Shown here: positions 1 to 5,816 of the stretch, piece after piece | Numbering within the stretch: the first letter of the stretch is position 1 | How the letters are laid out: every line of letters begins with the position of its first letter | NCBI GenBank assembly: GCA_903901375.1 | Contig: CAIUQV010000405.1 | Span: forward strand, 1-8,005 | Direction of reading: 5' to 3' | Length of the DNA: 8,005 nt | Origin: an uncultured Ignavibacteriota bacterium | GTDB taxonomy: Bacteria > Bacteroidota > Ignavibacteria > Tepidaquicellales > Tepidaquicellaceae | Made by a program: the position numbers and the translations under genes | Notes under the pieces: model-generated | The model's input: only the letters and a program-made list of their open reading frames with translations | What the model was told of the DNA's origin: nothing | Databases searched by the model: none

Positions 1-1338
1 CTATTTTCTAAAGACAGGCTTGAGGAGACAAAAACGGGGTCTGCGAGCAAGACGAGGACAACTTTTGAAGTGGATTTTGACAGGGTTGTGTTTTCGTCGG
101 CTTTCAGGAGACTGCAGGATAAGACGCAGGTGATTCCCCTGCCGGAGAGTGATTTTGTGCATACGAGACTTACGCATAGTCTGGAAACGTCGTGCGTTGG
201 CAGGTCGCTGGCAAAGAAAATCGGGACGGAGATTATCAAAAGACATAAGCTGGGTTCTGTTTCCGTAGAAGATTTTGGTTCTGTGGTTGCGACTGCCTGT
301 CTGGCGCACGATATTGGCAATCCGCCGTTCGGTCATTCGGGTGAATCTGCAATCAGCAATTATTTCCGGAAAGGTCCGGGGCTGAGGTTTAAAGGTTCTA
401 TCGCTCCTGAGAAATGGACTGACCTAGTAAACTTTGAGGGTAATGCTAACGGGTTCAGGATTCTGACTAACAGGCATAATATTCTGAAGGGAAATATTTC
501 TCTTACTTACAGCACTCTTGCTACTTTTACAAAATATCCGTGTGCTTCTTTCAAGGAAGGGAAAAAACATTTTTCGAGGATTCATAAAAAGTACGGGTAT
601 TTCTTTGCTGAGAAAGAAAGTTTTGAAGAGATATTTTCGAGTTTAGAAGTAGAAAAGAATTCTGACGGGATTTATTCGCGTCATCCGCTGGCGTATTTAG
701 TGGAGGCGGCAGATGATATCTGCTACAGGATTATAGATTTTGAAGACGGGATAAGAATCGGCCTGATTCCTTTTGATGAGGGAAGAGATATTCTGAGGTC
801 GCTGCTGCCGAATGAGTATTTTAAGAAGGCGAAATTTGAGAATATCAGGGACAGGAAAGAGCAAATCGGGTATCTGCGTTCGAAAGTGATTACGTACCTT
901 GTGGAAGAATCGGCAAAGATATTTCTGGATAATGAGAAGGATATACTCGACGGGAATTATGACAAGGCACTTCTCGATGAGCTTAGGAAAGACAAGAAGG
1001 ATGTGCTGGAAACGATTGAAAGACTGTCGGTGTCGCAGATTTATAATTCGAGGGATGTGGTGATGATAGAAATATCGGGGTTTAACGTTGTGGAGAAGCT
1101 TCTGGATATGTTTATAATTGCTGTGAATAATTACTATGAGCTGCGGGATAGGCTGAGGAAAGAAGATGTGCTGAGCGATAAGCTGATTGATATTCTGCCG
1201 AAGCAGTTTCTGGGGAATGACGGGTATCCCGAGGAGGATATTTATTCGAGGATTTTGCAGATATGTGAGTTTGTAGCGGGAATGACGGACGGGTATGCTA
1301 TTTCGTTGTTTAAGAGGTTGTCTGGGTATTCGCTTTGA
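1..1338 (+). CDS. dgt: dGTPase / dNTP triphosphohydrolase, HD superfamily (5' end outside window)
   Basis: Hydrolyses dGTP (in many homologues other dNTPs too) to the deoxynucleoside and tripolyphosphate, so it limits dNTP pools in the cytoplasm. The frame is open from base 1 and encodes 445 visible residues. The family signature R-T-x-F...DRVVFSSAFRRLQDKTQV begins before the GTG at base 70, so that GTG is internal and the true start lies left of the window. Counting from the first visible codon, the HD metal ligands are His59 (RLTHSLE), His103-Asp104 (LAHDIGNPPFGH) and an Asp in AADDICYR (238/239). His112 and Glu115 in GHSGE match the catalytic pair known from E. coli Dgt. The C-terminal half is the usual variable helical region, and the gene ends normally at TGA. 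G+C is higher than in the following hicAB pair (35-52% in three hand-counted 60-base samples). Strong family call; exact nucleotide preference cannot be read from sequence. Confidence 0.93.
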   Translation, partial: LFSKDRLEETKTGSASKTRTTFEVDFDRVVFSSAFRRLQDKTQVIPLPESDFVHTRLTHSLETSCVGRSLAKKIGTEIIKRHKLGSVSVEDFGSVVATACLAHDIGNPPFGHSGESAISNYFRKGPGLRFKGSIAPEKWTDLVNFEGNANGFRILTNRHNILKGNISLTYSTLATFTKYPCASFKEGKKHFSRIHKKYGYFFAEKESFEEIFSSLEVEKNSDGIYSRHPLAYLVEAADDICYRIIDFEDGIRIGLIPFDEGRDILRSLLPNEYFKKAKFENIRDRKEQIGYLRSKVITYLVEESAKIFLDNEKDILDGNYDKALLDELRKDKKDVLETIERLSVSQIYNSRDVVMIEISGFNVVEKLLDMFIIAVNNYYELRDRLRKEDVLSDKLIDILPKQFLGNDGYPEEDIYSRILQICEFVAGMTDGYAISLFKRLSGYSL

Positions 1339-1350
1339 AAAGAATTGGCA

Positions 1351-1444
1351 CACTGATAAGAGCTGATTTAGACTGATGAACACTGATAATTTTTTAGGCA
1401 GAAAGATAAGATAAATAAAATGGAACACTGATTTTAACGGATTA
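1351..1444 (+). repeat. Helically phased CTGAT short-repeat array
   Basis: Four CTGAT words start at 1353, 1363, 1373 and 1383, exactly ten bases apart, in variants of a CACTGATNN unit. After a 40-base A-rich spacer a second pair follows: CTGAT at 1428 and CGGAT at 1438, again ten bases apart, in GGAACACTGAT...ACGGATTA. The array starts 13 bases after the dgt stop codon. From memory, similar degenerate CTGATT/CGGATT repeats are scattered in intergenic regions of Bacteroidota- and Ignavibacteria-like genomes, often beside small accessory genes; this was not checked. Function is unknown. They could be a mobile repeat family, a protein-binding array or an insertion scar. Confidence 0.6.
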
Positions 1445-1485
1445 AATAATAAAGCAAGAAATATATTAGAGATTGAAGACTTTCA

Positions 1486-1511
1486 GTAATCAAAGCAATT
1501 CCGTTGATTAC
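1486..1511. repeat. Inverted repeat upstream of hicA
   Basis: The arms GTAATCAA (1486-1493) and TTGATTAC (1504-1511) are perfect 8-base reverse complements around a 10-base spacer. The right arm covers the candidate -35 hexamer of the hicAB promoter. It could be an operator or a weak hairpin. It also belongs to the GATTA repeat series, so the symmetry may be incidental. Confidence 0.4.
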
Positions 1512-1532
1512 AAAGATTATTGTGATTATATT
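1504..1532 (+). promoter_or_regulatory. Candidate hicAB promoter within 9-base GATTA repeats
   Basis: TTGATT (1504-1509) and TATATT (1527-1532) are separated by 17 bases and resemble sigma-70 -35 and -10 boxes. They lie 20-48 bases before the hicA GTG, which suits a short leader. The same stretch contains GATTA at 1506, 1515 and 1524, exactly nine bases apart, so the promoter-like match may be a by-product of repeat DNA. If the organism uses the Bacteroidota-type promoter consensus, this reading would be wrong. Confidence 0.35.
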
Positions 1533-1543
1533 AATTTAATTAA
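1531..1543 (+). repeat. Leader repeat copy 1 (before hicA)
   Basis: TTAATTTAATTAA is followed directly by TATGAA. An identical 13-mer lies 240 bases downstream, before hicB. See the second copy at 1771-1783. Confidence 0.6.
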
Positions 1544-1551
1544 TATGAATA

Positions 1552-1779
1552 GTGGGGATATTATCGTCTTTAAAATATAAGGACTTTGAAAGAGCTTTCC
1601 TGAAATTAGGATATAAAGTTTTAAGACAAAAAGGGAGCCATGTTCTATTTGGCAATTCAGAAGGGAAAGTTGTAGTTATACCTTACCACAGAGGAAAAAC
1701 TATTAAAGAAGGCTTAGCTCATAAGATAATAACTAAAGATTTGAAGTTAAGAATTGAAGAATTTAAAAAGTTAATTTAA
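1552..1779 (+). CDS. hicA: HicA-type mRNA interferase toxin
   Basis: This is a 75-residue protein of the HicA/YcfA family, small dsRBD-fold toxins that inhibit translation by cleaving mRNA. It has the expected pattern: an N-terminal helix (residues 8-20), then GYKVLRQKGSHVLF with the catalytic-type His30 in GSHV, a strand VVVIPYH, and a C-terminal helical segment HRGKTIKEGLAHKIITKDL. The start is GTG at 1552, giving the family-typical MGILSSL opening. The in-frame TGA at 1546-1548 excludes anything further upstream except ATA, and the nearby ATG at 1545 is in another frame and closes after 11 codons. No Shine-Dalgarno sequence is visible. hicB follows after seven bases, the toxin-first order usual for this family. 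Hand-counted G+C is about 29%, lower than samples of dgt, cmk and rpsA, which fits an acquired module. Confidence 0.88.
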   Translation: MGILSSLKYKDFERAFLKLGYKVLRQKGSHVLFGNSEGKVVVIPYHRGKTIKEGLAHKIITKDLKLRIEEFKKLI

Positions 1780-1783
1780 TTAA
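1771..1783 (+). repeat. Leader repeat copy 2 (hicA stop / hicB leader)
   Basis: This is the same TTAATTTAATTAA as at 1531-1543. Here it encodes the last hicA codons including the TAA stop, and is followed by AATATGAA, which supplies the hicB ATG. Each toxin-antitoxin gene is therefore preceded by the same A/T-rich leader, which may act as an unstructured S1-type ribosome landing site instead of a Shine-Dalgarno sequence. Chance in A/T-rich DNA is possible. Confidence 0.55.
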
Positions 1784-1786
1784 AAT

Positions 1787-2008
1787 ATGAAGAAAAACGT
1801 ATTTGAAATATTAGTTCATGAAGCAGATGAAGGCGGGTACTGGGCAGAATGTCCATCATTGGAAGGATGCTATTCTCAGGGTGAAACGCTGGACGAATTA
1901 CAATCAAACATAAAAGAAGCTATAGAACTTTACCTTGATGAGTTAAAGACAAAGAATAAAAGACTGCCATCATCCAGCAGAATGTTTGTTATGCCAATAT
2001 CTGTTTAG
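1787..2008 (+). CDS. hicB: HicB-type antitoxin (short form)
   Basis: This is a 73-residue protein with the partial RNase H-like HicB fold. It has an N-terminal strand (FEILVHEADEGGYWAECPSLEGC), a turn and helix SQGETLDELQSNIKEAIELYLDEL, and a final strand ending the protein (MFVMPISV). The YWAECPSLEGCYSQGET block is the family hallmark. It is expected to bind and neutralise the adjacent HicA. No C-terminal helix-turn-helix or ribbon-helix-helix domain is present, so if the operon is autoregulated as in longer HicB systems, the DNA-binding function must come from the complex or from another protein. The ATG at 1787 is seven bases after the hicA stop, which implies co-transcription. It is A/T-rich like hicA. 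Confidence 0.88.
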   Translation: MKKNVFEILVHEADEGGYWAECPSLEGCYSQGETLDELQSNIKEAIELYLDELKTKNKRLPSSSRMFVMPISV

Positions 2009-2264
2009 AGCATTTAATCGTTTGAACAAAGAAGCTTCATAATAATTTTAATTGCTATTTTTTAGTAAGTAATATCATATTTCCACTTTTTATTTTTTCA
2101 AACAGATAATTTATCAGTTTTATCATCCAAATCTCTTAAATTTCTACAAATATTGCTATTTTCTCAATTTTCTGCATACACTTCAAACACATATACTATT
2201 ACCTTGAATAATTGCTTATTTTTTGCGATATTTATTGTTATTCGAAATTTGATTAGATGTTTTA
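2009..2264. other. T-rich intergenic region between hicB and cmk
   Basis: These 256 non-coding bases have a strongly T-rich plus strand. ATTGCTATTTT occurs at 2051 and 2152, with a variant ATTGCTTATTTT at 2211. ATC occurs at 2113, 2122 and 2131 with nine-base spacing, that is, GAT repeats on the minus strand. GAAGCTTC at 2031-2038 is a short palindrome. A weak promoter-like pair, TTGAAT (2204-2209) and TATTTA (2229-2234), has a long 19-base spacer and cannot be trusted. No terminator with a G+C-rich stem follows hicB. The region probably contains the cmk promoter, but I cannot place it. Confidence 0.5.
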
Positions 2265-2948
2265 ATGGATAATGAAAATCTGATAGTTGCGATTGATGGT
2301 CCGTCGGGAACCGGTAAAAGTATAACTTCTCAGTTGCTGGCAGGTAAACTTGGTTTCAGGTACATCGATAGCGGCTCTTATTACCGCGCTGTCACTTACT
2401 ATGTTTTGAATAATAACATTAAGCTGAATGATTTTCACGCAATCTGCAAGGCTGCACAGGGAATCGAGCTGAAGTTTACGAATGAATCGGTTTTTCAGGA
2501 AGATGCGGATATGCTTAAGAACTTTAAAAGGCTCGACGTAACGAATAAAGTGAGCCAGATTAGCAAGATTGGTGCTCTGAGAAGAATTATCAATGAGAAG
2601 CTGGTGAAACTTAATGACGGTACTTCGGGGCTTGTGATGGAAGGAAAAGATATAGGAATAAATATTTTTCCTGATGCAAATTTTAAGTTTTACTTAATAA
2701 GCGATATGAGTGCAAGAGTTGCCAGAAGGCACCAGGATTTTCTGGACTTAGGGCAGAAGATTGCGAAGGATAAGATAGAAAGAGAAATTAAGCTGAGAGA
2801 CGATATGGAAATGAAGAAGAGTCCTGTGATTTTAAGGAAGGCAGAGAATGCGATAGTTGTAGATACGACGAATATGATTGTAGAAGAACAGGTAAATTAT
2901 CTATTCAGGATAATTACCAACCCAGAAATGAATTTAATTCAACCCTGA
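2265..2948 (+). CDS. cmk: Cytidylate kinase (CMP/dCMP kinase)
   Basis: Transfers a phosphate from ATP to CMP or dCMP in pyrimidine nucleotide salvage and synthesis. The protein has 227 residues, the normal bacterial length. The P-loop GPSGTGKS is at residues 12-19. YIDSGSYYRAVT places Ser36 and Arg41 where E. coli CMP kinase has its CMP contacts. VTNKVSQIS (92-100) is the family's VTxxVSxIA block. EGKDIGINIFPDA (126-138) matches the usual DGRDIGTVVFPDA, but with Lys128 in place of Arg. The C-terminal RDDMEMKKSPV (178-188) matches RDxxDxxRxxxP with Glu182 for Asp and Lys185 for Arg. All changes are conservative and the frame is intact, so I expect an active enzyme with an altered monophosphate pocket. 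rpsA follows after 92 bases on the same strand, the classic cmk-rpsA arrangement. Confidence 0.95.
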   Translation: MDNENLIVAIDGPSGTGKSITSQLLAGKLGFRYIDSGSYYRAVTYYVLNNNIKLNDFHAICKAAQGIELKFTNESVFQEDADMLKNFKRLDVTNKVSQISKIGALRRIINEKLVKLNDGTSGLVMEGKDIGINIFPDANFKFYLISDMSARVARRHQDFLDLGQKIAKDKIEREIKLRDDMEMKKSPVILRKAENAIVVDTTNMIVEEQVNYLFRIITNPEMNLIQP

Positions 2949-2984
2949 GGATATATAAAGTCCGAGGGAATTTAATAAAATAAA

Positions 2985-3030
2985 CTTTCATTTTTAATCC
3001 GGTTTGGGAATGAAAGAAAAATTAACCGGA
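2985..3030 (+). promoter_or_regulatory. Predicted pseudoknot in the rpsA leader
   Basis: CTTTCATT (2985-2992) pairs with AATGAAAG (3009-3016). The stem can continue through three G-U pairs (2993-2995 with 3006-3008) and two A-U pairs, leaving the six-base loop TCCGGT (2998-3003). That loop is the exact reverse complement of ACCGGA at 3025-3030, eleven to sixteen bases before the rpsA ATG. In RNA this predicts an H-type pseudoknot whose second stem includes the GGA of the only Shine-Dalgarno-like string, GGAAG (3028-3032). With the wobble pairs open, the loops are about 6, 5 and 8 bases, which is sterically reasonable. S1 autoregulates its own leader in E. coli; a comparable role here is inference. 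It could act by occluding the start site or by presenting it. Confidence 0.5.
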
Positions 3031-3040
3031 AGTAAAATAT

Positions 3041-4924
3041 ATGTCAGAAGAAACAAAGAAAGACGCAGTACTCACTCCTTCAAAAGCCGAGGAAAAAGTT
3101 TCCACAAAATTCATATCATCAGACTACGATGAAACCGAATTTCAGGATATGTTAAAGCTCTATGAAAGAACTTTTAACGTTATCAAGGAAAACGAACTCG
3201 TAAAAGGAAAAATCGTTGCAATACATGGTGAAGATGTTCTTATCGACATCGGTTCGAAATCAGACGGAAGAGTATCATCGAATGAGTTCGCTCATCCGGA
3301 AGAGCTTTTAGTTGGCAACGAAATAGAAATCTTCCTTGAAAAGATTGAAGATAAAGAGGGACAGCTGGTTCTTTCGAAAAAGAAAGCTGATTCAATCAAG
3401 ATGTGGGAAAAGATTGTTGACGCTCAGAAAGATGGTACAGTTGTAAGAGGAAAATGTTTAAGAAGAATCAAGGGTGGCTTTGTTGTTGACCTTAGCGGTT
3501 TAACTGCATTCCTGCCGGGTTCACAGATTGATACAAAACCAATCAGGGATTACGATGAATACGTTGGCAAGATGATGGACTTCAAAGTCATTAAAATAAA
3601 CAATCAAATCGAAAATATTATCGTTTCTCATAAGGTTCTTATAGAAGAATCGATGGCAGGACAGAGAGAAGAACTTTTAAAGACCATTCAGAAAGGAATG
3701 ACTTTAAAAGCAACTGTGAAAGCTATCACAGACTTTGGTGTATTCGTTGATTTAGGCGGTCTTGACGGACTTATTCACATTACTGACCTTTCATGGGGCA
3801 GAATTAATCATCCTTCGGATATCGTTAAGCTTGACGACGTTATCGATGTATTCGTTATCGAATTTGATGAGGAAAAATCGAGAGTATACCTTGGTTTAAA
3901 ACAGCTTCAGTCGCATCCATGGGATAACATTCAGGAAAAATATAAAGTCGGTGATAAAGTATCGGGTAAAGTTGTTTCTTTAACAGATTACGGTGCGTTT
4001 ATAGAAATTCAGAAAGGTATCGAAGGACTTATTCACATCAGTGAAATGTCCTGGACACAACATATCACCAATCCAAGCCAGATGGTTACGATGGGTCAGT
4101 TAGTTGAAGCACAGATACTTAACATAGATTTCGAGAACAGAAAACTGTCATTAGGTATGAAACAGTTAACACCTAATCCGTGGCAGAGCCTGCTTGACAA
4201 ATTCCCTGTCGGTACAAAACAAAAGGGTAAAGTCTGCAACATCACAAACTTCGGTATTTTTGTAGAGCTTGAAGAAGGCGTAGACGGATTGGTACATATC
4301 TCAGACCTTTCGTGGACAAAGAAAATTCTTGACGTAAATGAATTCGTAAAGATGGGTGATGAAATAGACGTGGTGATACTCGGAATAGATGTTGCAAACC
4401 AGAAGATTTCCCTCGGACACAAGCAGCTGCTTGAAAACCCATGGGATACTCTGGAAACAAAGTACAAACCGGGACTTGATACTGAAGCAAAGATATTAAA
4501 GACTATCGAAAAAGGAATTATAGTTGAATTACCTGACATGGTAGATTCATTCGTTCCTGCGTCACAGCTTGCGACTTCTTCCGTAAGAAATTTTGGTGAC
4601 TTATTCAAAGTCGGCGAAGTTCTGAAAGCAAGAGTAATCGAGTTTGACAAGACGAACAAGAAAATTGTTCTTTCAGTAGTTGAATATCTGAGGGATAAAG
4701 AACAGAGCGAAATAGATGAGTACATAGCAAAGTTCAAGATTCCACGCAAGTTCACTCAGAAAGACATTCAGGAAAGAGCAAAAACATACGAATCTGAGCA
4801 GATTGATTTCAGGATTGAAGACATCATCGGTGATGAACCAAACACACCGGTAGTCCAGGTTCCTGACGCACCTGCTGCAGACGATTCAGTGAAACCTGCA
4901 GAGGATAAACCTGAAACTCTTTAA
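3041..4924 (+). CDS. rpsA: 30S ribosomal protein S1
   Basis: S1 binds mRNA on the small subunit and helps load structured or Shine-Dalgarno-poor messages. The 627-residue product has six S1 (OB-fold) domains, starting near residues 53, 135, 218, 304, 391 and 478. Domains 3 to 5 show the strongest RNA-binding pattern, with DFGVFVDLGGLDGLIHITDLSW, DYGAFIEI...GLIHISEMSW and NFGIFVEL...GLVHISDLSW (each quoted in part), each closing in a LG-x-KQL-type strand. Domains 1, 2 and 6 are more divergent, as is usual. The N-terminal 45 residues are charged and the last 30 or so are Asp/Pro/Lys-rich and probably disordered. The ATG at 3041 is supported by the GGAAG eight bases upstream and by normal length. 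Codon use is regular and fits a highly expressed gene. It lies downstream of cmk and ends at an intrinsic terminator. Confidence 0.97.
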   Translation: MSEETKKDAVLTPSKAEEKVSTKFISSDYDETEFQDMLKLYERTFNVIKENELVKGKIVAIHGEDVLIDIGSKSDGRVSSNEFAHPEELLVGNEIEIFLEKIEDKEGQLVLSKKKADSIKMWEKIVDAQKDGTVVRGKCLRRIKGGFVVDLSGLTAFLPGSQIDTKPIRDYDEYVGKMMDFKVIKINNQIENIIVSHKVLIEESMAGQREELLKTIQKGMTLKATVKAITDFGVFVDLGGLDGLIHITDLSWGRINHPSDIVKLDDVIDVFVIEFDEEKSRVYLGLKQLQSHPWDNIQEKYKVGDKVSGKVVSLTDYGAFIEIQKGIEGLIHISEMSWTQHITNPSQMVTMGQLVEAQILNIDFENRKLSLGMKQLTPNPWQSLLDKFPVGTKQKGKVCNITNFGIFVELEEGVDGLVHISDLSWTKKILDVNEFVKMGDEIDVVILGIDVANQKISLGHKQLLENPWDTLETKYKPGLDTEAKILKTIEKGIIVELPDMVDSFVPASQLATSSVRNFGDLFKVGEVLKARVIEFDKTNKKIVLSVVEYLRDKEQSEIDEYIAKFKIPRKFTQKDIQERAKTYESEQIDFRIEDIIGDEPNTPVVQVPDAPAADDSVKPAEDKPETL

Positions 4925-4961
4925 GATGTAATTTCTGAAACAGATTAAAATGTAAAATAAT

Positions 4962-4995
4962 AACCCGTGTTTATACTTTAAGCACGGGTTTTTTT
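4962..4995 (+). terminator. Intrinsic terminator of rpsA
   Basis: AACCCGTG (4962-4969) pairs perfectly with CACGGGTT (4983-4990). One G-U and two A-U pairs can extend the stem inward, leaving a loop of about seven bases. The downstream arm runs into a seven-base T tract (4989-4995). It lies 37 bases after the rpsA stop and separates cmk-rpsA from the purC group. Confidence 0.92.
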
Positions 4996-5051
4996 ATTGA
5001 ATAAGGTTTTTAAACTATTTGATATTTCAATTTGGCTATTTATCTGAGAAT

Positions 5052-5073
5052 AGAATTTTAAGTTTAAAATTCT
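5052..5073. promoter_or_regulatory. 22-base palindrome before purC
   Basis: AGAATTTTAA (5052-5061) and TTAAAATTCT (5064-5073) are perfect reverse complements around a central GT, ending 21 bases before the purC ATG. A TAGAAT hexamer (5051-5056), close to a -10 box, overlaps its left edge, although no well-spaced -35 box is evident. Position and symmetry suit a dimeric repressor site or a 5'-UTR hairpin. It is entirely A/T-rich apart from the end C/G pairs and does not resemble the E. coli PurR box. Confidence 0.4.
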
Positions 5074-5094
5074 TAATTTATTAAAATAACAATA

Positions 5095-5808
5095 ATGACT
5101 TTGGATAAAACACTGTTATACGAGGGCAAGGCAAAGAAAATTTATTCTATATCGGGGAAACCTGATTTATACATACAGGAATTCAAGGACGACGCAACAG
5201 CTTTCAACGGACTGAAAAAGGATAAGATTTCCAATAAAGGTGTTATGAATACCGAAATCACAACTCTGATTTTCAACTACCTGATTTCAAACAGTATCCC
5301 TACTCATTTTGTTGAGAAGATATCCGAGAATGAGATGATAGTGAAGAAAGTAGATATCATCAAGGTTGAAGTTGTCTGCAGAAACATTGCCGCAGGCAGT
5401 CTGGTGAAGAAATTCGGGTTTAAAGAAGGACTCGTTCTGGAAAATCCGATTGTGGAGTACTACCTTAAATCCGACGAGCTTGGAGACCCGCTTTTTACAG
5501 AAGGTCATATATTTGCTCTTGGACTGGCAACTGCCGAAGAAATGGAGTTCATTAAATCACTGACACTTAAAATAAACGGATTACTGAAAAAATATTTTCT
5601 CGACAGAAAAATAAAGCTTGTTGATTTCAAACTTGAGTTTGGCAAAGATACACAGGGAAACATTATTCTTGCAGATGAAATCTCTCCTGATACCTGCAGG
5701 TTCTGGGATTCGGAAACAAATGAGAAAATGGATAAAGACAGGTTCCGTTTCGATTTAGGAAAAGTGGAAGATGCATATCTTGAGATTAAAAACAGATTGT
5801 CAAAATAA
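5095..5808 (+). CDS. purC: SAICAR synthetase
   Basis: Phosphoribosylaminoimidazole-succinocarboxamide synthase joins CAIR and aspartate with ATP in de novo purine synthesis. Its 237 residues equal the E. coli enzyme length. Family blocks in order: LYEGKAKKIY (8-17, nucleotide-binding N lobe), KDDATAFNGLKK, NKGVMNTEITTLIF, VEVVCRNIAAGSLVKKFG (91-108), LVDFKLEFGKD and ILADEISPDTCRFWD (the metal/ATP site, about 190-207), then DKDRFRFDLG. All expected signature residues are present. The ATG at 5095 follows an A/T-rich leader without a Shine-Dalgarno sequence. It starts a new transcription unit after the rpsA terminator, and psd follows after eight bases. No other purine genes are in view. Confidence 0.96.
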   Translation: MTLDKTLLYEGKAKKIYSISGKPDLYIQEFKDDATAFNGLKKDKISNKGVMNTEITTLIFNYLISNSIPTHFVEKISENEMIVKKVDIIKVEVVCRNIAAGSLVKKFGFKEGLVLENPIVEYYLKSDELGDPLFTEGHIFALGLATAEEMEFIKSLTLKINGLLKKYFLDRKIKLVDFKLEFGKDTQGNIILADEISPDTCRFWDSETNEKMDKDRFRFDLGKVEDAYLEIKNRLSK

Positions 5809-5816
5809 AGGTACAG

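Noticed and set aside
70..72. GTG at 70 as the dgt start
   Set aside because: Conserved family sequence (R-T-x-F) lies upstream in the same open frame, so this codon is internal.
697..1428. Long open frame on the minus strand opposite dgt
   Set aside because: It overlaps a fully conserved dGTPase frame, has a low-complexity Ile/Leu/Arg composition and matches no family I recognise. It is a shadow frame.
1351..1444. CRISPR-like array
   Set aside because: Units are about 10 bases with no spacer of 25-40 bases of unique sequence between regular repeats, and there are no cas genes.
1545..1580. ATG at 1545 as the hicA start
   Set aside because: It is in a different frame from hicA and reaches a stop after 11 codons. 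The GTG at 1552 gives the family-typical N terminus, so no frameshift need be assumed.
2943..2968. Hairpin CCCT/AGGG after cmk as a terminator
   Set aside because: Only four G+C-rich pairs around an 18-base loop and no T tract; cmk probably reads through to rpsA.
4096..4755. Minus-strand open frame opposite rpsA
   Set aside because: Ser/Phe/Thr-rich product antisense to conserved S1 domains; explained by rpsA codon use.
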